A stretch of DNA of 64,000 nucleotides from Chionoecetes opilio (lineage: Eukaryota; Arthropoda; Malacostraca; Decapoda; Majidae), in assembly GCA_016584305.1 (NCBI GenBank), contig JACEEZ010018929.1, positions 123,501 to 187,500 on the forward strand, written 5' to 3'. The position numbers and the translations under genes were made by a program. Below the pieces are notes generated by a model, which saw nothing but the letters and a program-made list of their open reading frames with translations, was not told the DNA's origin and ran no database searches. Position 1 is the first letter of the stretch, and each line of letters opens with the position of its first letter. Positions 1 through 15,116 of the stretch are shown one piece after another.

Positions 1-30
<30 letters not shown>
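1..30. repeat. (TA)n microsatellite at window edge
   Basis: Uninterrupted TA dinucleotides, cut by the left edge of the window. Bases 31-257 after it are SRP54 intron; I see no exon there. Confidence 0.9.
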
Positions 31-31
<1 letters not shown>

Positions 32-254
32 CCACATTCTTTAATAAAGTTTTAGTCTTGCAGGTGATGGATGATTTAAAGGCAGGTGGCTTGTGCAAGT
101 GAACAGTTGACACAATGTCATTATTGTATCGGCTGTGTAGGCAAAATATTTTTGGCCTATATAGCGATTGGTTTCGCTTTGTCTCATCCTTTGCACATCG
201 TGCACAAGCTTCCTGAGATACCAGGTATTTATTATAACTTTTTGTAAAATTTGA

Positions 255-437
<183 letters not shown>

Positions 438-935
438 TAACAAGTCTGCATTTTGCTAATATTTGGGGTATTGTGATGCAGGAATCCATCATTATACATT
501 TAGTAACCCTCTTGCTTATTGAAAATAAGGAAGTGCTATAAACAATCTAAACTACGTAAATATGAGTCATCAATAAAAGAAACATTGATTGTTCAGCAGT
601 GAACCATTTAAGCTCATATTACACTATGCGCCAAAATATTGTTCGCCGCTTCATAACACAGACGCTCCCATAAGGAAATTCTGAAAATGTACTCTATGCA
701 GCCTAGTGACTTTCGAGAAATATTCTGCATATGGCAGCATGTTTAAAGTACGGACAGTCCATCAAGACTGTTGAGGAATGTTCAGATGCCACTTGTCAGT
801 TATAGACGAAGCATTTGAAAAAGGATCGCCTCACTGCCCGCAAATAATTTGAACAGACGCGCGCTGGTATAGCTCTCATTATCTCCATAATGGGTGGCAA
901 GAAAGACCTAACAAAGGAGCAAATTAAAGTTATTG

Positions 936-1777
936 CAAAGACTACTGTATACTGGACGTGCTACTCAGTTTGGGCTATTTCCAGTGGAGGCCAATACCGC
1001 GATTCCTGACATTTTAGAACATCACTCCCATTTCCCTTCCTATGGTTTATCAGTATAAATGATATACTGTTATCTTCGTAAATGTTTGTTCTATAATATT
1101 ATCAAATAAAAAACAGTAAAATACACTAAATAAATGCCATTATGAGAGAGTGAAGAAATATGCATGAACTTAATATTCCCTTAAACTCTTCGCCATTTAA
1201 TATTTTGCGAGAAAACATTTTACGTGGAACATATCAATAGAAGCAGAATTCTATTAGCTTTCCATTGATATATTTCGTTTTCTGATAAATGAATTAAGAC
1301 CATGCATAAATTAGCGTTAACTAAATAAATAACCTCATCAATCAGGAAAATTAGCCGATTGATGATGTTATTTTTTTAGTTAACACTAATTTATGCATGG
1401 TCTTAATTCATTTATCAGAAAACGAAATATATCAATGGAAAGCTAATAAAATTGCGCTTCTATTGATATGTTTCATGTAAAAGGTTTTCATGCAAAATAT
1501 TAAATGTCGAAGAGTTTAAGTGAATATTAAGTTCATGCATATTTCTTCAGAGTCTCATAATGGCATTTCTTTAGTGTATTTTACAGTTTTTTATTTGATA
1601 GTATTATAGAACAAACATTTACGAAGATAACAGTGTATCGTTTATACTGATAAACCATAGGAAGGGAAATGAGAGTGATGTTCGAAACACTTTTTTACCT
1701 TGCCGATCGGCCTCCACTGGTCATGGGCGGGTTGGCGTGGGGCATGAGTAGCAAGTCCAGTATACAGTAGTCTTTGG
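936..1777. mobile_element. Palindromic MITE-like element
   Basis: Inverted arms of roughly 400 bp meet at about 1335-1370. The outer ends are CAAAGACTACTGTATAC at 936-952 and its complement at 1760-1777. The arms contain the unit TTTATCAGTATAAA...ACTGTTATCTTCG, which recurs many times at 54.4-57.0 kb, so this is a dispersed family. There is no coding capacity. Confidence 0.7.
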
Positions 1778-1794
1778 TTATTGTAACTACACAA

Positions 1795-2165
1795 GGCAGA
1801 GAGGCCAGTGGAATAAATATCAAGGATTGTTGGTGTTACGAGATGTGTGCAGAAGTGGGTGAGAAAGTTTTGTGAACGTGGCGGGGTGGCGACACCGGAA
1901 CATGAGAAGAGGCCAGGGCGAGGATGCAAAAGTCATATTGCAATAATTATCTTGTTCATATTTGAGGATGGGCATCCACTTGATGTTTCATGACATTTAG
2001 TGTGCATGCTGAGGTTTTGCGTCCTCGCCCTGGCCTTTTCTCATGTTCCGGTGTCGCCACCCCACCACCCTCACGAAACTTTCTCACCCACTTCTGCACA
2101 CATTTCCTCGTAACACCCACAATCCTTGATATTTCTTCCACTGGCCTCTCTGCCTTCTGTAGAGT
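1795..2165 (-). pseudogene. Tc1-like transposase helix-turn-helix remnant, inverted duplicate
   Basis: On the - strand at 1956-2141 a short frame reads EEISRIVGVTRKCVQKWV followed by FREGGGVATPEHEKRPGRGR. This is the helix-turn-helix and GRPR-like linker region of Tc1-family transposases. The same segment is present in inverted orientation at about 1795-1930, so each arm of the fold-back carries a copy. No catalytic DDE domain follows. It cannot encode a working transposase. Confidence 0.75.
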
Positions 2166-2336
2166 TACAATAACATTAATTTGCTCCTTTGTGTCATGGT
2201 TTATGACTTATTTAGGCATTGAAATTTCGAAATTCCTAAAGCTTTGTGCATTGCTAGACACCTTTGCTTCTTTAGATATTGATTTCCTGGCTGGGGGAAA
2301 GGATTGCCAGAAGGCGCTAATATGGGAAATTTAGTA

Positions 2337-2704
2337 CAGGTTGAAGTTCCCAAACTCGGCAACCTCGGGACCAGCGCCGAGCCGAGTAATGGAATTTTCC
2401 GACTTTTAGAACGTAGATATTTTAAGGGGAAAAAAAGTATGAAAATCACATGAAAAAAATCAAAACCTGTAGAAGTACACAAAATAACAGTGTACACAAC
2501 TCTACAGTCACAACACCACTGAACAATAACAACAAACAAATCGGCGGGAGAAACCAAGCGGCCTAGTGTGGTGGCACCTAGCGGCCGACCCGGCAACTAC
2601 GCGCCGGGTTTTGGGTGTTCTGCCGGGCTTTGAAAATCCGGAACCATAGCCGAGTTTTGGGTGTTGCCGAGTCTTGGGATGCCGAGTTTGGGAACTTCAA
2701 CCTG
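2337..2704. mobile_element. Pogo-like MITE (368 bp)
   Basis: Terminal inverted repeats start CAGGTTGAAGTTCCCAAACT and end with the exact complement at 2704, each flanked by TA. Length, CAG...CTG ends and TA duplication fit non-autonomous pogo/Tigger-type elements. No ORF. Confidence 0.8.
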
Positions 2705-2870
2705 TATAGGCTGAAATTGCTTCTCAATGAATACTGGATACCCTAGCAATAATGCCTGATTTAAATTGCATGTGGTGGTCGATAAAAGCTTGCCGCCAAA
2801 TAGTGAGAAAAGGAGATATAGAAAAATCTGATAGGTGCTAGAAATGTGGCAACACTATTTATTCGCCATG

Positions 2871-3467
2871 TTGTTGTGAGCTGGGGCAGTCCCTGCCAGC
2901 CACTCCATCACTCCACCACCACACCTCGCCCGGACCAGAGCTCTCGCCGCCAGGACGTCCACAAGACCCGCCGCCGCCCGTCGGTAGGAGACGAGACGCA
3001 GCGCGAGGATAGGAAGAGGGCATAGGATGAGGCTGGACGCACGCCGAGCGAGAGAGGGAGTGAGGAGTCAGCCCCTTTCCACGTGGTTGAGTGTCCTCTC
3101 GACGAGAGGACCACAGCTGCAGGTTCCTTGGTAGAAAGCGTTAGATAATCTAACCCCTTTCTTTTCTTTTCCCCAAACAAGCGTCATAAGCGATAGGGTT
3201 ATCATAGGTATCTAGGAAATGTATTTAGGGCGAGTAAGACTCAGTAAGTATCTGCCTGAGTGAAAGCGAGTCCAGAACAGGACATCTAACGGCATGCTAA
3301 TTCTGCTATTTAATAAATTAGAAGGTAGTTAACCCGCGTCTATTGATTTACTTTTGTAATACACACTCCTGGGCCGCTCTAGTGAGCCTCGAACCCGTCG
3401 CTAGTTTTTTGAGTTGGTGTCCAGTGAAGCTTTAGCCACACACCCATTCTTTAAAACCCCGACAACT
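2871..3467 (+). mobile_element. Putative solo or truncated LTR
   Basis: A GC-rich block begins TGTTGTGAGC and ends CCCCGACA, giving the TG...CA borders of an LTR. An AATAAA lies at 3312-3317. Just beyond the end is ACTGGAGCCCATACAGGGAC, which could be a tRNA primer-binding site. No gag or pol follows before the Tc1-like right arm at 3612. Without a second LTR the call is tentative. Confidence 0.4.
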
Positions 3468-4151
3468 GGAGCCCATACAGGGACTCACATTTGCTACTCC
3501 AGGATAATACAGGGTAATTCATATTAGACAGCGAATAGCACCGCCGGCACGAGTGTCCGGGCATATAGGGAAGAGGCGGAGGTGATTGGCCTCGTAGAAA
3601 TCAACGACACTTTGTTAGGTCTTTCTTGCCCCCCATTACGGAGATAATGAGAGCTATACCAGCGCGCGTCTGTTCAAATTATTTGCGGGCAGTGAGGCGA
3701 TCCTTTTTCAAATGCTTCGTCTATAACTGACAAATGGCATCTGAACATTCCTCAACAGTCTTGATGGACTGTCCGTGCTTTAAACGAGTTGCCTCTCCGT
3801 CTTGCCGATATCTCTCGAAAGTCTCTAGGCTGCCATAGATTAAATTTTCAGAATTCCTTGATGGGAGCGCTCTGTTATGAAGCGGCGAACAATATTTTGG
3901 CGCGTAGTGTAATAACAAGACATTAGATGTATAATTCCCACAAAATACGGAAGGGACATTTGGATAATTATAATTTTTCTTCAATAAATTATTTTATTGC
4001 ATCCTTATTACATATTTTTGTACTATGTAATTGAGATGCCAATTAACATGGAAGAAAAAGGAACTTTTTTGTGTGTCCTTTAGATCATGATTTTATATAT
4101 CTCAGTATTGCCATCATGTTATTTAAGATAAATTAATCATAAAATTAAACA

Positions 4152-5697
4152 TGACAGTTATAGGCCACTGCACTGAGTATTAAAGTAATCGTCCAGACCC
4201 ATTTTTTCTTTGCATAATTATGTTGAATGTTCATTCAAAATACCTAATTCACAAAAAATTATTCATTTCCACGCCTTATTTCCCTAAAAACATGACTTTT
4301 GTAAAAAGCGCGGGAAAAACAACAGCCTCATTCCAGCCGTGGCGGGAAACATGCTGGTGACGTCACAGCAGGAAGCCTCCCAGCCCTGCCTGATACAGAT
4401 ACACGGAGACTCAGAAAAAAACATAGTACAGTACTTACTTGAAGAATTTTGGGTGTTTCTGATAGATTTTTTTTGCGATGTGGCATATACTTGCATCCTT
4501 CATGGATACAGCAAGAAAGCTGTGCCTTTGCAGAGAGCTTAGCACCCATTTCCGACCTATTTGGCCAGGTTATGTGTGTGCAGCGTCGGTAAGAGACGGA
4601 TGAGAGCCGCGCGGTGTGAAACACATTGTGAGAGCCGCGCGGCTCTCACCCGCCTCTTACCGGTGCTGCACACACATAACCTGGCCAAATAGGTCGGAAA
4701 TGGGTGCTAAGCTCTCTGCAAAGGCACAGCTTTCTTGCTGTACCCATGAAGGATGCAAGTATATGCCATATTGCAAAAAAAATCTATCAGAAACACCCAA
4801 AATTCTTCAAGTACTATGTTTTTTTCTGAGTCTCCGTATATCTGTATCAGGCAGGGCTGGGAGGCTTCCTGCTGTGACGTCACCGAGCCGTGGTCCGTCG
4901 TCTGCTGGTCATCAGTTGTGTTTTGAGAGCTCGGGGAATTTTCAGATTTTGAATGCGGATCATTTAAAAACGGGTGACTGGATACAAAAAGTGACAACAT
5001 ATTGTTGATATACTCGATCATGGCTGTGTTTTGACTGCATTAAATCAGGAATGATGAAATGGTCTGGACGATTACTTTAAGATCCCGTTCCAAAGGTTCA
5101 TAAATCTTGATTAGATAGGCAACTTGCAGACAACTGGGTGCTAGCGACCAATATTTGATGTTATTTTAAACCAAATAAGGCAATCTTAAGTGTTCTTATG
5201 TTGAAAATCAGGTTTTCACTAATATAACCAATGGTTTTGATATACTCATGTCCATACCATGAACACTGGTTTGAAGAAATGGTATTTGAAAGTATGGTCT
5301 ACTCATGTATGGTCCCACAGCCTTAAGGAACTGTTACGTCAAAATGTTATTATAAAGATTATAATCTTTCAGCATCAATGGAGAAATATATTCACCCAAA
5401 CATTTTGACGTAACAGTTCCTTAAGGCTGTCGGACCATACATGAGTAGATCATACTTTCAAATACCATTTCTTCAAACCAGTGTTCATGGTATGGACATG
5501 AGTATATCAAAACCATTGGTTATATTAGTGAAAACCTGATTTTCAACATAAGAACACTTTAGATTGCTTATTTTGGTTAAAATAACATCAAATATTGGTC
5601 GCTAGCACCCAGTTGTCCGCAAGTTGCCTATCTAATCAAGATTTATGGACATTTGGAACGAGATCTTAATATTCAGTGCAGTGGCCTATAGAGAACT
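4152..5697. mobile_element. Palindromic element split by a TTAA transposon
   Basis: Outside the 4184-5076 insertion, the sequence forms a palindrome with arms of about 270-300 bp and its centre near 5375. The outer ends share TATAGGCCACTGCACTGA and its complement (4160-4177; 5668-5692). The right arm is uninterrupted where the left arm carries the insertion. No coding capacity. Confidence 0.8.
4184..5076. mobile_element. TTAA-flanked DNA transposon, copy 1 (893 bp, non-autonomous)
   Basis: Inverted ends AGTAATCGTCCAGACC (left) and its complement (right) are flanked on both sides by TTAA (4180-4183 and 5077-5080). TTAA duplication is characteristic of the piggyBac and Kolobok superfamilies; the ends do not look like classic piggyBac ends. 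The interior is itself a large inverted repeat (about 4335-4625 against 4630-4920) centred on a GC-rich GAGAGCCGCGCGG motif. Open frames inside it are by-products of the palindrome. Confidence 0.85.
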
Positions 5698-5752
5698 GTG
5701 AATCCTCCAAGAGGAATTCCTGCTTTCACAAGGCAAGAAAGGAGCAGCTTAA

Positions 5753-6076
<324 letters not shown>

Positions 6077-6175
6077 TAATTTACACAGCATTGGGAAGCA
6101 GTTGTATTATCTTCTTTGTATAGTGGTTGATTGAAGTAATCAAGTGAAGACAGTCCGTTTATATATATATGTATA

Positions 6176-6479
6176 CAGGGAGGTCCCGTTATACGAGCAA
6201 TCGATATACGAGAATCCGATGATACGAGATGTGTAAATTAGGGTCTATTTTCAATATACGAGATCGAAAATCTAATGCTACGACATTCAAACTGGGGTGA
6301 ATAATGCAATAAAATATTGAAATAAAAATAAAATAATAAATAAAATAATGCAATTATGATAATCAGGGCTATCACATAAATTCTTGCCGCCCTGCCGTAT
6401 TGTGAAAAAAAAAGAAAAAAAAAGTACGAATAATGTCGGAATCCGAATAATGACGGTCCGAATACGCGAGGGTTTACTG
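6176..6479 (+). mobile_element. MITE family A fragment with a foreign right end
   Basis: The left end CAGGGAGGTCCCGTTATACG and the first ~125 bp match family A (see 9247-10128). After about 6300 the sequence diverges. It ends with CGCGAGGGTTTACTG, the terminus of a different CAGTAAACCC-type family. TA runs flank both sides. It looks like a chimera or two abutting truncated elements. Confidence 0.65.
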
Positions 6480-9240
<2,761 letters not shown>

Positions 9241-9246
9241 TATATA

Positions 9247-9973
9247 CAGGGAGGTCCCGTTATACGAGCATTCGGTATACGAGAATCCGATGATACGAGA
9301 TGTGTAAATTAGGGTCTATTTTCAATATACGAGATCTAAAATCCAATGATACGACATTCAAACTGGGGTGAGTATAATTATCAAGTTCAAAATGCGCGCC
9401 CTACCACTCCCGGGCTGGACAAAGGGGGATTTGGTTGACCCCAGTGAGGTCACCCCTAGCAAGCCGTGACCTGAAGGGTAATTAAGCATATGGCGCGGCC
9501 TGACATTTAGGGGTAATTAGCAGGTGTGCGGCCCCAACCTTGGGACTGCAGTCAGGTCACCCCTAGCAAGGCGTGACCTGAAGGGTAATTAAGCATATGG
9601 CGCGGCCTGACCTTTAGGAGTAATTAGCAGGTGTGCGGCCCCAACCTTGGGACTGCAGTCAGGTCACCCCTAGCAAGGCGTGACCTGAAGGGTAATTAAG
9701 CATATGGCGCGGCCTGACCTTTAGGGGTAATTAGCAGGTGTGCGGCCCCAACCTTGGGACCGCTACACTACCTTCTCTTGTATCACGCGGCGTCCCCTAC
9801 ATTACAACGTCTTTTATGCTTGTTATGCATGTTTTATGTTTAATTAATGTGCAGTTATGTTATTTTGTGTGCTATTTTCTTTTTCAGAATGCTTTTTCTA
9901 CAGAATAGGTAGTACAGTGTGGGTAATATAGACGCTGTGTGTTTGTTGTGTTTGCTATAGTTTATTTTAGCTT

Positions 9974-10009
<36 letters not shown>

Positions 10010-10128
10010 GATGGAGTCCTGGAACCAAACCTATATTTTACCATTAGTTATGTGTTTCGTTATACGAGATTTCACTTTACGAGTATGCCAGGTGGAACCG
10101 AATTGCTCGTATCTTCGGGACCTCCCTG
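9247..10128 (+). mobile_element. MITE family A, full-length copy (882 bp)
   Basis: Ends are CAGGGAGGTCCCGTTATACG and CGGGACCTCCCTG at 10128, bordered by TA on both sides. Subterminal TATACGAG motifs are repeated. The middle contains a threefold 107-bp tandem repeat, and a poly-T run lies near 9967-10006. There is no ORF. Other copies are at 11469-12375 (reverse), 15776-17118 and 18370-19917. Confidence 0.85.
9442..9762. repeat. 107-bp tandem repeat, three copies, inside family A
   Basis: Units start at 9442, 9549 and 9656 with CAGT(C/G)AGGTCACCCCTAG and are nearly identical. The other family A copies carry single or variant units near 11840-11940, 15980-16150 and 16670-16760. Confidence 0.85.
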
Positions 10129-10130
10129 TA

Positions 10131-10290
10131 CAGTACCCTCCCGAGTTTGGTGCTTGCTTTCTTCCAAAGGCATGGCGCTAAACTCGAGGATCGCGAAACT
10201 CGGGTATTGAAAACACTTAAAAATACTTATTTATTTCGGTGCAAGGTGTACCGTATTTTACGGCTTAAAAGGCTAACTTTACCCCCCAAA
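10131..10290 (+). mobile_element. Truncated family E end
   Basis: Starts CAGTACCCTCCCGAGTTTGG immediately after the TA of the family A element, and matches the left end of the element at 20810-22179 (TACCCTCCCGAGTTT, ACTCGAGGATCGCGAAACTC). The right end is missing. Confidence 0.6.
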
Positions 10291-10309
10291 AAATACCCTG
10301 AAAATGCCC

Positions 10310-10402
10310 CGAGCCCCTGTCCACCCAGCAGTGAATGTGTACCGGGTGTTAGCCGGGGGTTTGTGACCCGCCTCCCGGGGTGGTGGCTTCGGCCAACACT
10401 AG
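10310..10402 (-). mobile_element. SINE-1 body fragment
   Basis: About 90 bp matching the body of the tRNA-derived SINE at 51935-52212 (CACCCAGCAGTGAATG, GTTAGCCGGGGG, GGTGGCTTCGGCCAACACTA). No tRNA head is present. Orientation relative to the full copy is same-sense; strand is given only nominally. Confidence 0.6.
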
Positions 10403-10555
10403 AGGAGAGGAGAGGAGAGGAGTCAGAGGACCTACGAAGCGATACTTAATCTTGATATTACAGGTGCTCTGGTAATATGATATTACATAAAAATGATAAT
10501 ACAGGTAATATGATATTACATAAAAATGATAATACAGGTAATATGATATTACATA

Positions 10556-11447
10556 AAAATTACACTTACCAATGAACGGGTAGCAGCAGGCATGTAATCC
10601 AAGGAGAGGGGAACCTTGTTGTAACATGTAGACGATGTTAGGGGGACTCAGTCGTATTTTAACACTGGTACTATCACTTTAATCACTTTATAATCACAAC
10701 TCTGTACTGTATTGTATACAGTACTGTACCTGTACAACTTAATTTTACATCACTTGAGCACTTAATTACTGCAACACTATACTTGTACCTTAAACTGTGA
10801 AACAGGCCTTAATCACTAATGTACAGAATAATTTTTTATGTCACTCGGGGTCACTGCTGCTGTCGAAAATGTGAGTTGGCAGATCAGGGGAGATACTGCT
10901 CAGGAAGCTGCAACCAGACTCACTACTTGTAGAGGGCTGAGGTTCCCTGGCGTGTGGCTTTGGTTAGAAGAAGGCTGAAATTTTGGTTTGTTTCTGACTT
11001 GTACACTGTCTCTTGATAACAGCATTTCTTATGTCTCTCATAGGTGAGTAGAATGTATCAAATTGGCGTTCTCGAAGACCCGAGTTCGATCCCGAGTGAG
11101 ACCCATAAATCCACTTGAAATCTTTCTGCACCGTCGAGTGGCCTAAGAACACCCACATGCCCTGTCCATTAACTCTACCTTCGACTGTGAGTGCATGGGA
11201 GGACACAGGGGGCGGCATGAGCCTCTAATCACAGGTGTCATTATAACAATACTGCCTGCACCACCACGGGCGAGGGCCAACCATCCAAGCCCTCGAGTGA
11301 GCCTCCAGGGCCTACCATCCCACCCCTGGAGCTCACTGCCTACATGCGCTATAGGTATAGGTGTAAAAAAAAAAAAAAATTGTCTTTGCCATGCCGAGTT
11401 ATATCAAATTCCGAGTTATACAGTGCCGAGTTATAAGGGTTTTACTG
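10556..11447 (+). mobile_element. MITE family D, left-truncated copy
   Basis: The right end, CGAGTTATAAGGGTTTTACTG at 11427-11447, and upstream GCCGAGTTATATCAAATTCC match family D at 14821-15765. The left terminus is not recognisable. A tRNA-derived SINE-3 fragment is embedded at about 11065-11345. Confidence 0.6.
11065..11345 (+). mobile_element. SINE-3, tRNA-derived, partial
   Basis: Contains GGCGTTCTCGAAGACCCGAG and GTTCGATCCCGAG (B-box-like), followed by the SINE body CATGGGAGGACACAGGGGGC and CACCACGGGCGAGGG. The A-box half is missing compared with the copy at 15117. It is a retroposon, not a tRNA gene. Confidence 0.7.
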
Positions 11448-11468
11448 TATATATATATATATATATAT

Positions 11469-12375
11469 GGAGGTCCCGAAGATACGAGCAGTTAGGTTCC
11501 ACCTGGCATACTCGCAAAGCGAAATCTCGTATAGCGAAATATATGCTCATATATATACTAATATATACTAATGGTAAAATAATGGTTTGGTTCCAGGACC
11601 CCATTAAAAACCATGTTTTTCAAGCTAAAATAAACTATACCAAACACAACAAACACACAGCGTCTATATTACCCACCCTGTACTACCTGTTCTGTAGAAA
11701 AAGCATTCTAAAAGAGAAAATAGCACACAAAATAACATAGCTGCACATTAATTAAACATCAAACATGCATAACAAGCAAAAAAGACGTTGTACTGTAGGA
11801 CGCCGCGTGATACAAGAGAAAGTAGTGTAGTGGTCCCAAGGTTGGGGCCGCACACCTGGCTAATTACCCCTAAAGGTCAGGCCGCGCCATATGCTTAATT
11901 ACCCTTCAGGTCACCCCATGCTAGGGGTGACCTGATTGGGGTCAACCAAATCCCCCTTTGTCCAGCCCGGGAGTCCTGTATTCAGGCAGTTACCTACCTA
12001 CCACAACAGAGGCAACACATCACTCCTCTCCCTGTGTTCCTCGTGGCATCACTCCGCTGTACTTACCTACATTCCCGCCGTAATAAACTTGTGTGTGAAC
12101 GCTGTGTTAGGTAGGTAAGGGACAAGGGAGGGGTGCGCAGACCTCTTCCACTGCCCACAAACTCGTCTCTGCACATCTGAATCATTGTACATCATCATAC
12201 AGCCCAGATGCATACGTGGTAGGGCGCGCATTTTGAACTTGGTAATTTTATTCACCCCAGTTTGAATGTCGTAGCATTGGATTTTCGATCTCGTATATTG
12301 AAAATAGACCCTAATTTACTCATCTCGTATAATTTATTTCTCGTATACCGAACGCTCGTATAACGGGACCTCCCT
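11469..12375 (-). mobile_element. MITE family A, reverse-oriented copy
   Basis: Starts GGAGGTCCCGAAGATACGAG and ends CGTATAACGGGACCTCCCT, embedded between (TA)n tracts. One copy of the 107-bp unit lies inside at about 11840-11935. Confidence 0.8.
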
Positions 12376-12396
12376 ATATATATATATATATATATA

Positions 12397-13859
12397 CCGT
12401 ATTTGCCGGCGCATAAGACGCACCTTCGCATAAGACGCACCCATATTTTACATATATATTTTGAGGAAAAAAAAATATTACTGTTTTGGGGACATGTTTA
12501 CTTTTTGTAAATTTATTAACAGTTATAAAAAAAAAAAAATTGTAAGGGAAAACACATGATTTTGAGCATGTACCCAAATACAATATTCACAGTGCAGTGA
12601 ATGTGAATGAAAAATTATACTAGTTAAAATGTAAACAGAATGTGTAGGGTAACCAAAATCGGTCATCAATTATGACAGGATGCTCCACGAATTGCTATTC
12701 TAATATTATCTACCTATGACATATAGCTTAGATTTAATGTTGTAAGTATGACTTTGTTGCTTTTCTGCTGTGTTTAGACTTTGTGGAAAATTTGCAGTAA
12801 AGATAATGGTACTATTTCGGTAGTGAGCTTTCAAAAGTTCTAGGATTCTTACCTCCATTATCATGTATCTTTCTTCATTCTGTGTATTTTGAGCCCCATT
12901 TCCCATGGCACAATAGAATATTAATGGCATTGGCAATGGGAAGCTTAGCAATGTTTGCGGGGCGGGCCTGGAGGGGCAGGGCGAGCACCCCCCCCCCCCC
13001 CCCCACACACGCATATGTAAACAAACATTGATTTCCGATAAAAACGCCAGCCATATTAATTCAGAACACACCAAAACTATCCAGGAAATCTTAAGTTTCG
13101 GCCTCGAAACCGGTGGTTGCCCAATAACAAAAAATGACCAAGATATTACACTGTAAGGTAACCATCTCTACCTTTTTGTTATTGTTGAAGGGCACCGATT
13201 TCGGGATCGATGATATTCACCATGGTTTACACCTGTTGATTAGTCTTCCTCAGGAAGGTACAGGTCAAGGTATGATGGTATAGTGTGATTCTGCCTTGAA
13301 GAGGATGAAGTTTTGGCGCCGTGATGGGTCTTGGTCTTGGTGTGATGTGTACTGTAGAAGGCTTCTGTCCCGTCTACAAGTACCGTTGCAGCCTTTTTAC
13401 TAGCACTCTTTCCAGTTACATTTTACAATTTCCTTATCCATAGAGATACGGGGGTGAGGATTGAGGGATCGAGGTGGTATTAAGGCCTACCCTGTCTCCC
13501 ATCCATTTACAGTGGAGAGCGGCAGCGGGACTGCGGGAAGGGTTCATGTTTACATATGACGGCCATCTTGGCAGCAGAAACAGCCACCTTGTTGTCCCAC
13601 CTCTTGTTTTCTCTTAACTCAAAGTTTTTCTTGGTTTTATGCATTACTGTTGATATTACTAGTAACACTGTTACAAATTTGTGTTCAGTGGTCTACTGCT
13701 CAACACAGATCACTTGAGACCCCCTTAGTAATACACCACCGGCCATTCTGCATTCTGTGCTCGACCTCTCATTAGTAATATGGCCGCATTAGATGTAGGG
13801 TGAATTTTGCATTCCCTTTCTGAAGGGGAAAGAGCTGCATCTTATGCGCCGGCAAATAC

Positions 13860-13861
<2 letters not shown>
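12397..13861. mobile_element. MITE-like family B, copy 2 (1.47 kb, inverted relative to copy 1)
   Basis: Ends CCGTATTTGCCGGCGCATAA and complement, between (TA)n tracts at 12376-12396 and 13862-13927. Near the right end it shares a block with copy 1 in reverse (GATCACTTGAGACCCCCTTAG region). Poly-C run near 12990. No ORF. Confidence 0.75.
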
Positions 13862-13927
<66 letters not shown>

Positions 13928-13930
<3 letters not shown>

Positions 13931-14697
13931 TCAAACCTCGATATAACGGACTAAAGGGGGGGAGGAGGAGTCCGTTATAGCGAGGGTATTTTCCCAAGGG
14001 GGGAAAAATATATGAAAAAACTGGAAAAATTGTGAAATAAAGGAGAAATAATTACAAACACAACCAGACTGTGTAGCTATGTTGGGGGGTAAAACAGTGA
14101 CTGGCACTACATGCTGAATTTGGTCCGCTCCTACACGTGAAATAATGTGAAATAATCACAAACACAACCAAACCCGTGTAGCTAGTCAAGTTAAAGCTCT
14201 AGTGAAAGGTAAACAAATTACCACGAGCCAGATTCACCGTGGCTTCCAAAGGTATTGCTTATTATCATGACTAATGCTCATTATTATATATATTATATGG
14301 TTGTAAAAGTGCAGTTTCTATACACGTGTCACTATTTAGGTCAGTGTAGCATGCGTGTCGCCTTAGATAAGGGTGATTTAGGGTGTTGAGGTGACAGGGA
14401 GACATAGCAGCGGCCACGCCATAACACTAATAGTCACTATTTTAAACAATACACACCTTCTACCACTAAATCACTACAACACAGGCTCCTTCCTTATAAT
14501 ATTATATCTTAATATGTGATACATCAAAACTCCTTAAAACCCAAGCATTACAAAATAAAATGAGAAAATAATACAATAATGCTGAGTTGACAATTCGAGC
14601 GGCGATAAGCGGTCTAATATGCAAAAAAAAAAAAAAAAAAAAAGTCACGCAAATGGAGTCCGTTATATCCGATGTCCGTTACATCGAGGTTTGACTG
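13928..14697. mobile_element. MITE family C (770 bp, pogo/Tigger-like ends)
   Basis: Terminal inverted repeats CAGTCAAACCTCGATATAAC and GTTACATCGAGGTTTGACTG with flanking TA. CAGT...ACTG ends with CCTCG are typical of pogo/Tigger MITEs. A second right-end fragment (TATCGAGGTTTGACTGG) follows at 14700-14718. No ORF. Confidence 0.85.
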
Positions 14698-14743
14698 TAT
14701 ATATCGAGGTTTGACTGGTATATATATATATAATATATATATA

Positions 14744-14814
<71 letters not shown>

Positions 14815-15116
14815 TATATACAGTAAAAGCCTTATAAATCGGCCGATAGGGGCTCTGGCCCTTGCCGAGTTATTCAATTTGCCGAGTTATGCAATGTCCT
14901 TCTCTGATATGGTTTAAAAAAAAAAAAAAAACAACATTAAAAGCATAAAAACTACACTTACCAGTGAACGGTAAGTGAGTGTAAGCCAAGAGATGCAGTT
15001 ATAACATCAATATGCCGAGATACATTATTTTTTGCCAACTTTCTGTTTACATGTTCACACAAGAGGTTGTGAGGGCATGATATGCCGAGTGAAAACCATG
15101 AGATGCAGTTTAGGTG

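Larger units (their letters stand above)
622..3909. mobile_element. Tc1-like fold-back element with nested insertions
   Basis: Two inverted arms of about 300 bp (622-925 and 3612-3909) begin CACTATGCGCCAAAATATTG and its near-identical complement, each bordered by TA, the Tc1/mariner target. Just inside the left arm a start codon at 889 opens MGGKKDLTKEQIKVIAK, typical of the N-terminus of Tc1-like transposases. The interior is not a transposase gene. It holds a second palindrome (936-1777), helix-turn-helix remnants, a pogo-like MITE and an LTR. I read it as a decayed autonomous element repeatedly invaded by others. It sits in an SRP54 intron. Confidence 0.75.

Noticed and set aside
4328..5021. 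Pair of similar ~100-130 codon frames on opposite strands
   Set aside because: Both strands of a large inverted repeat inside a non-autonomous TTAA element are open by chance; no domain is recognisable.
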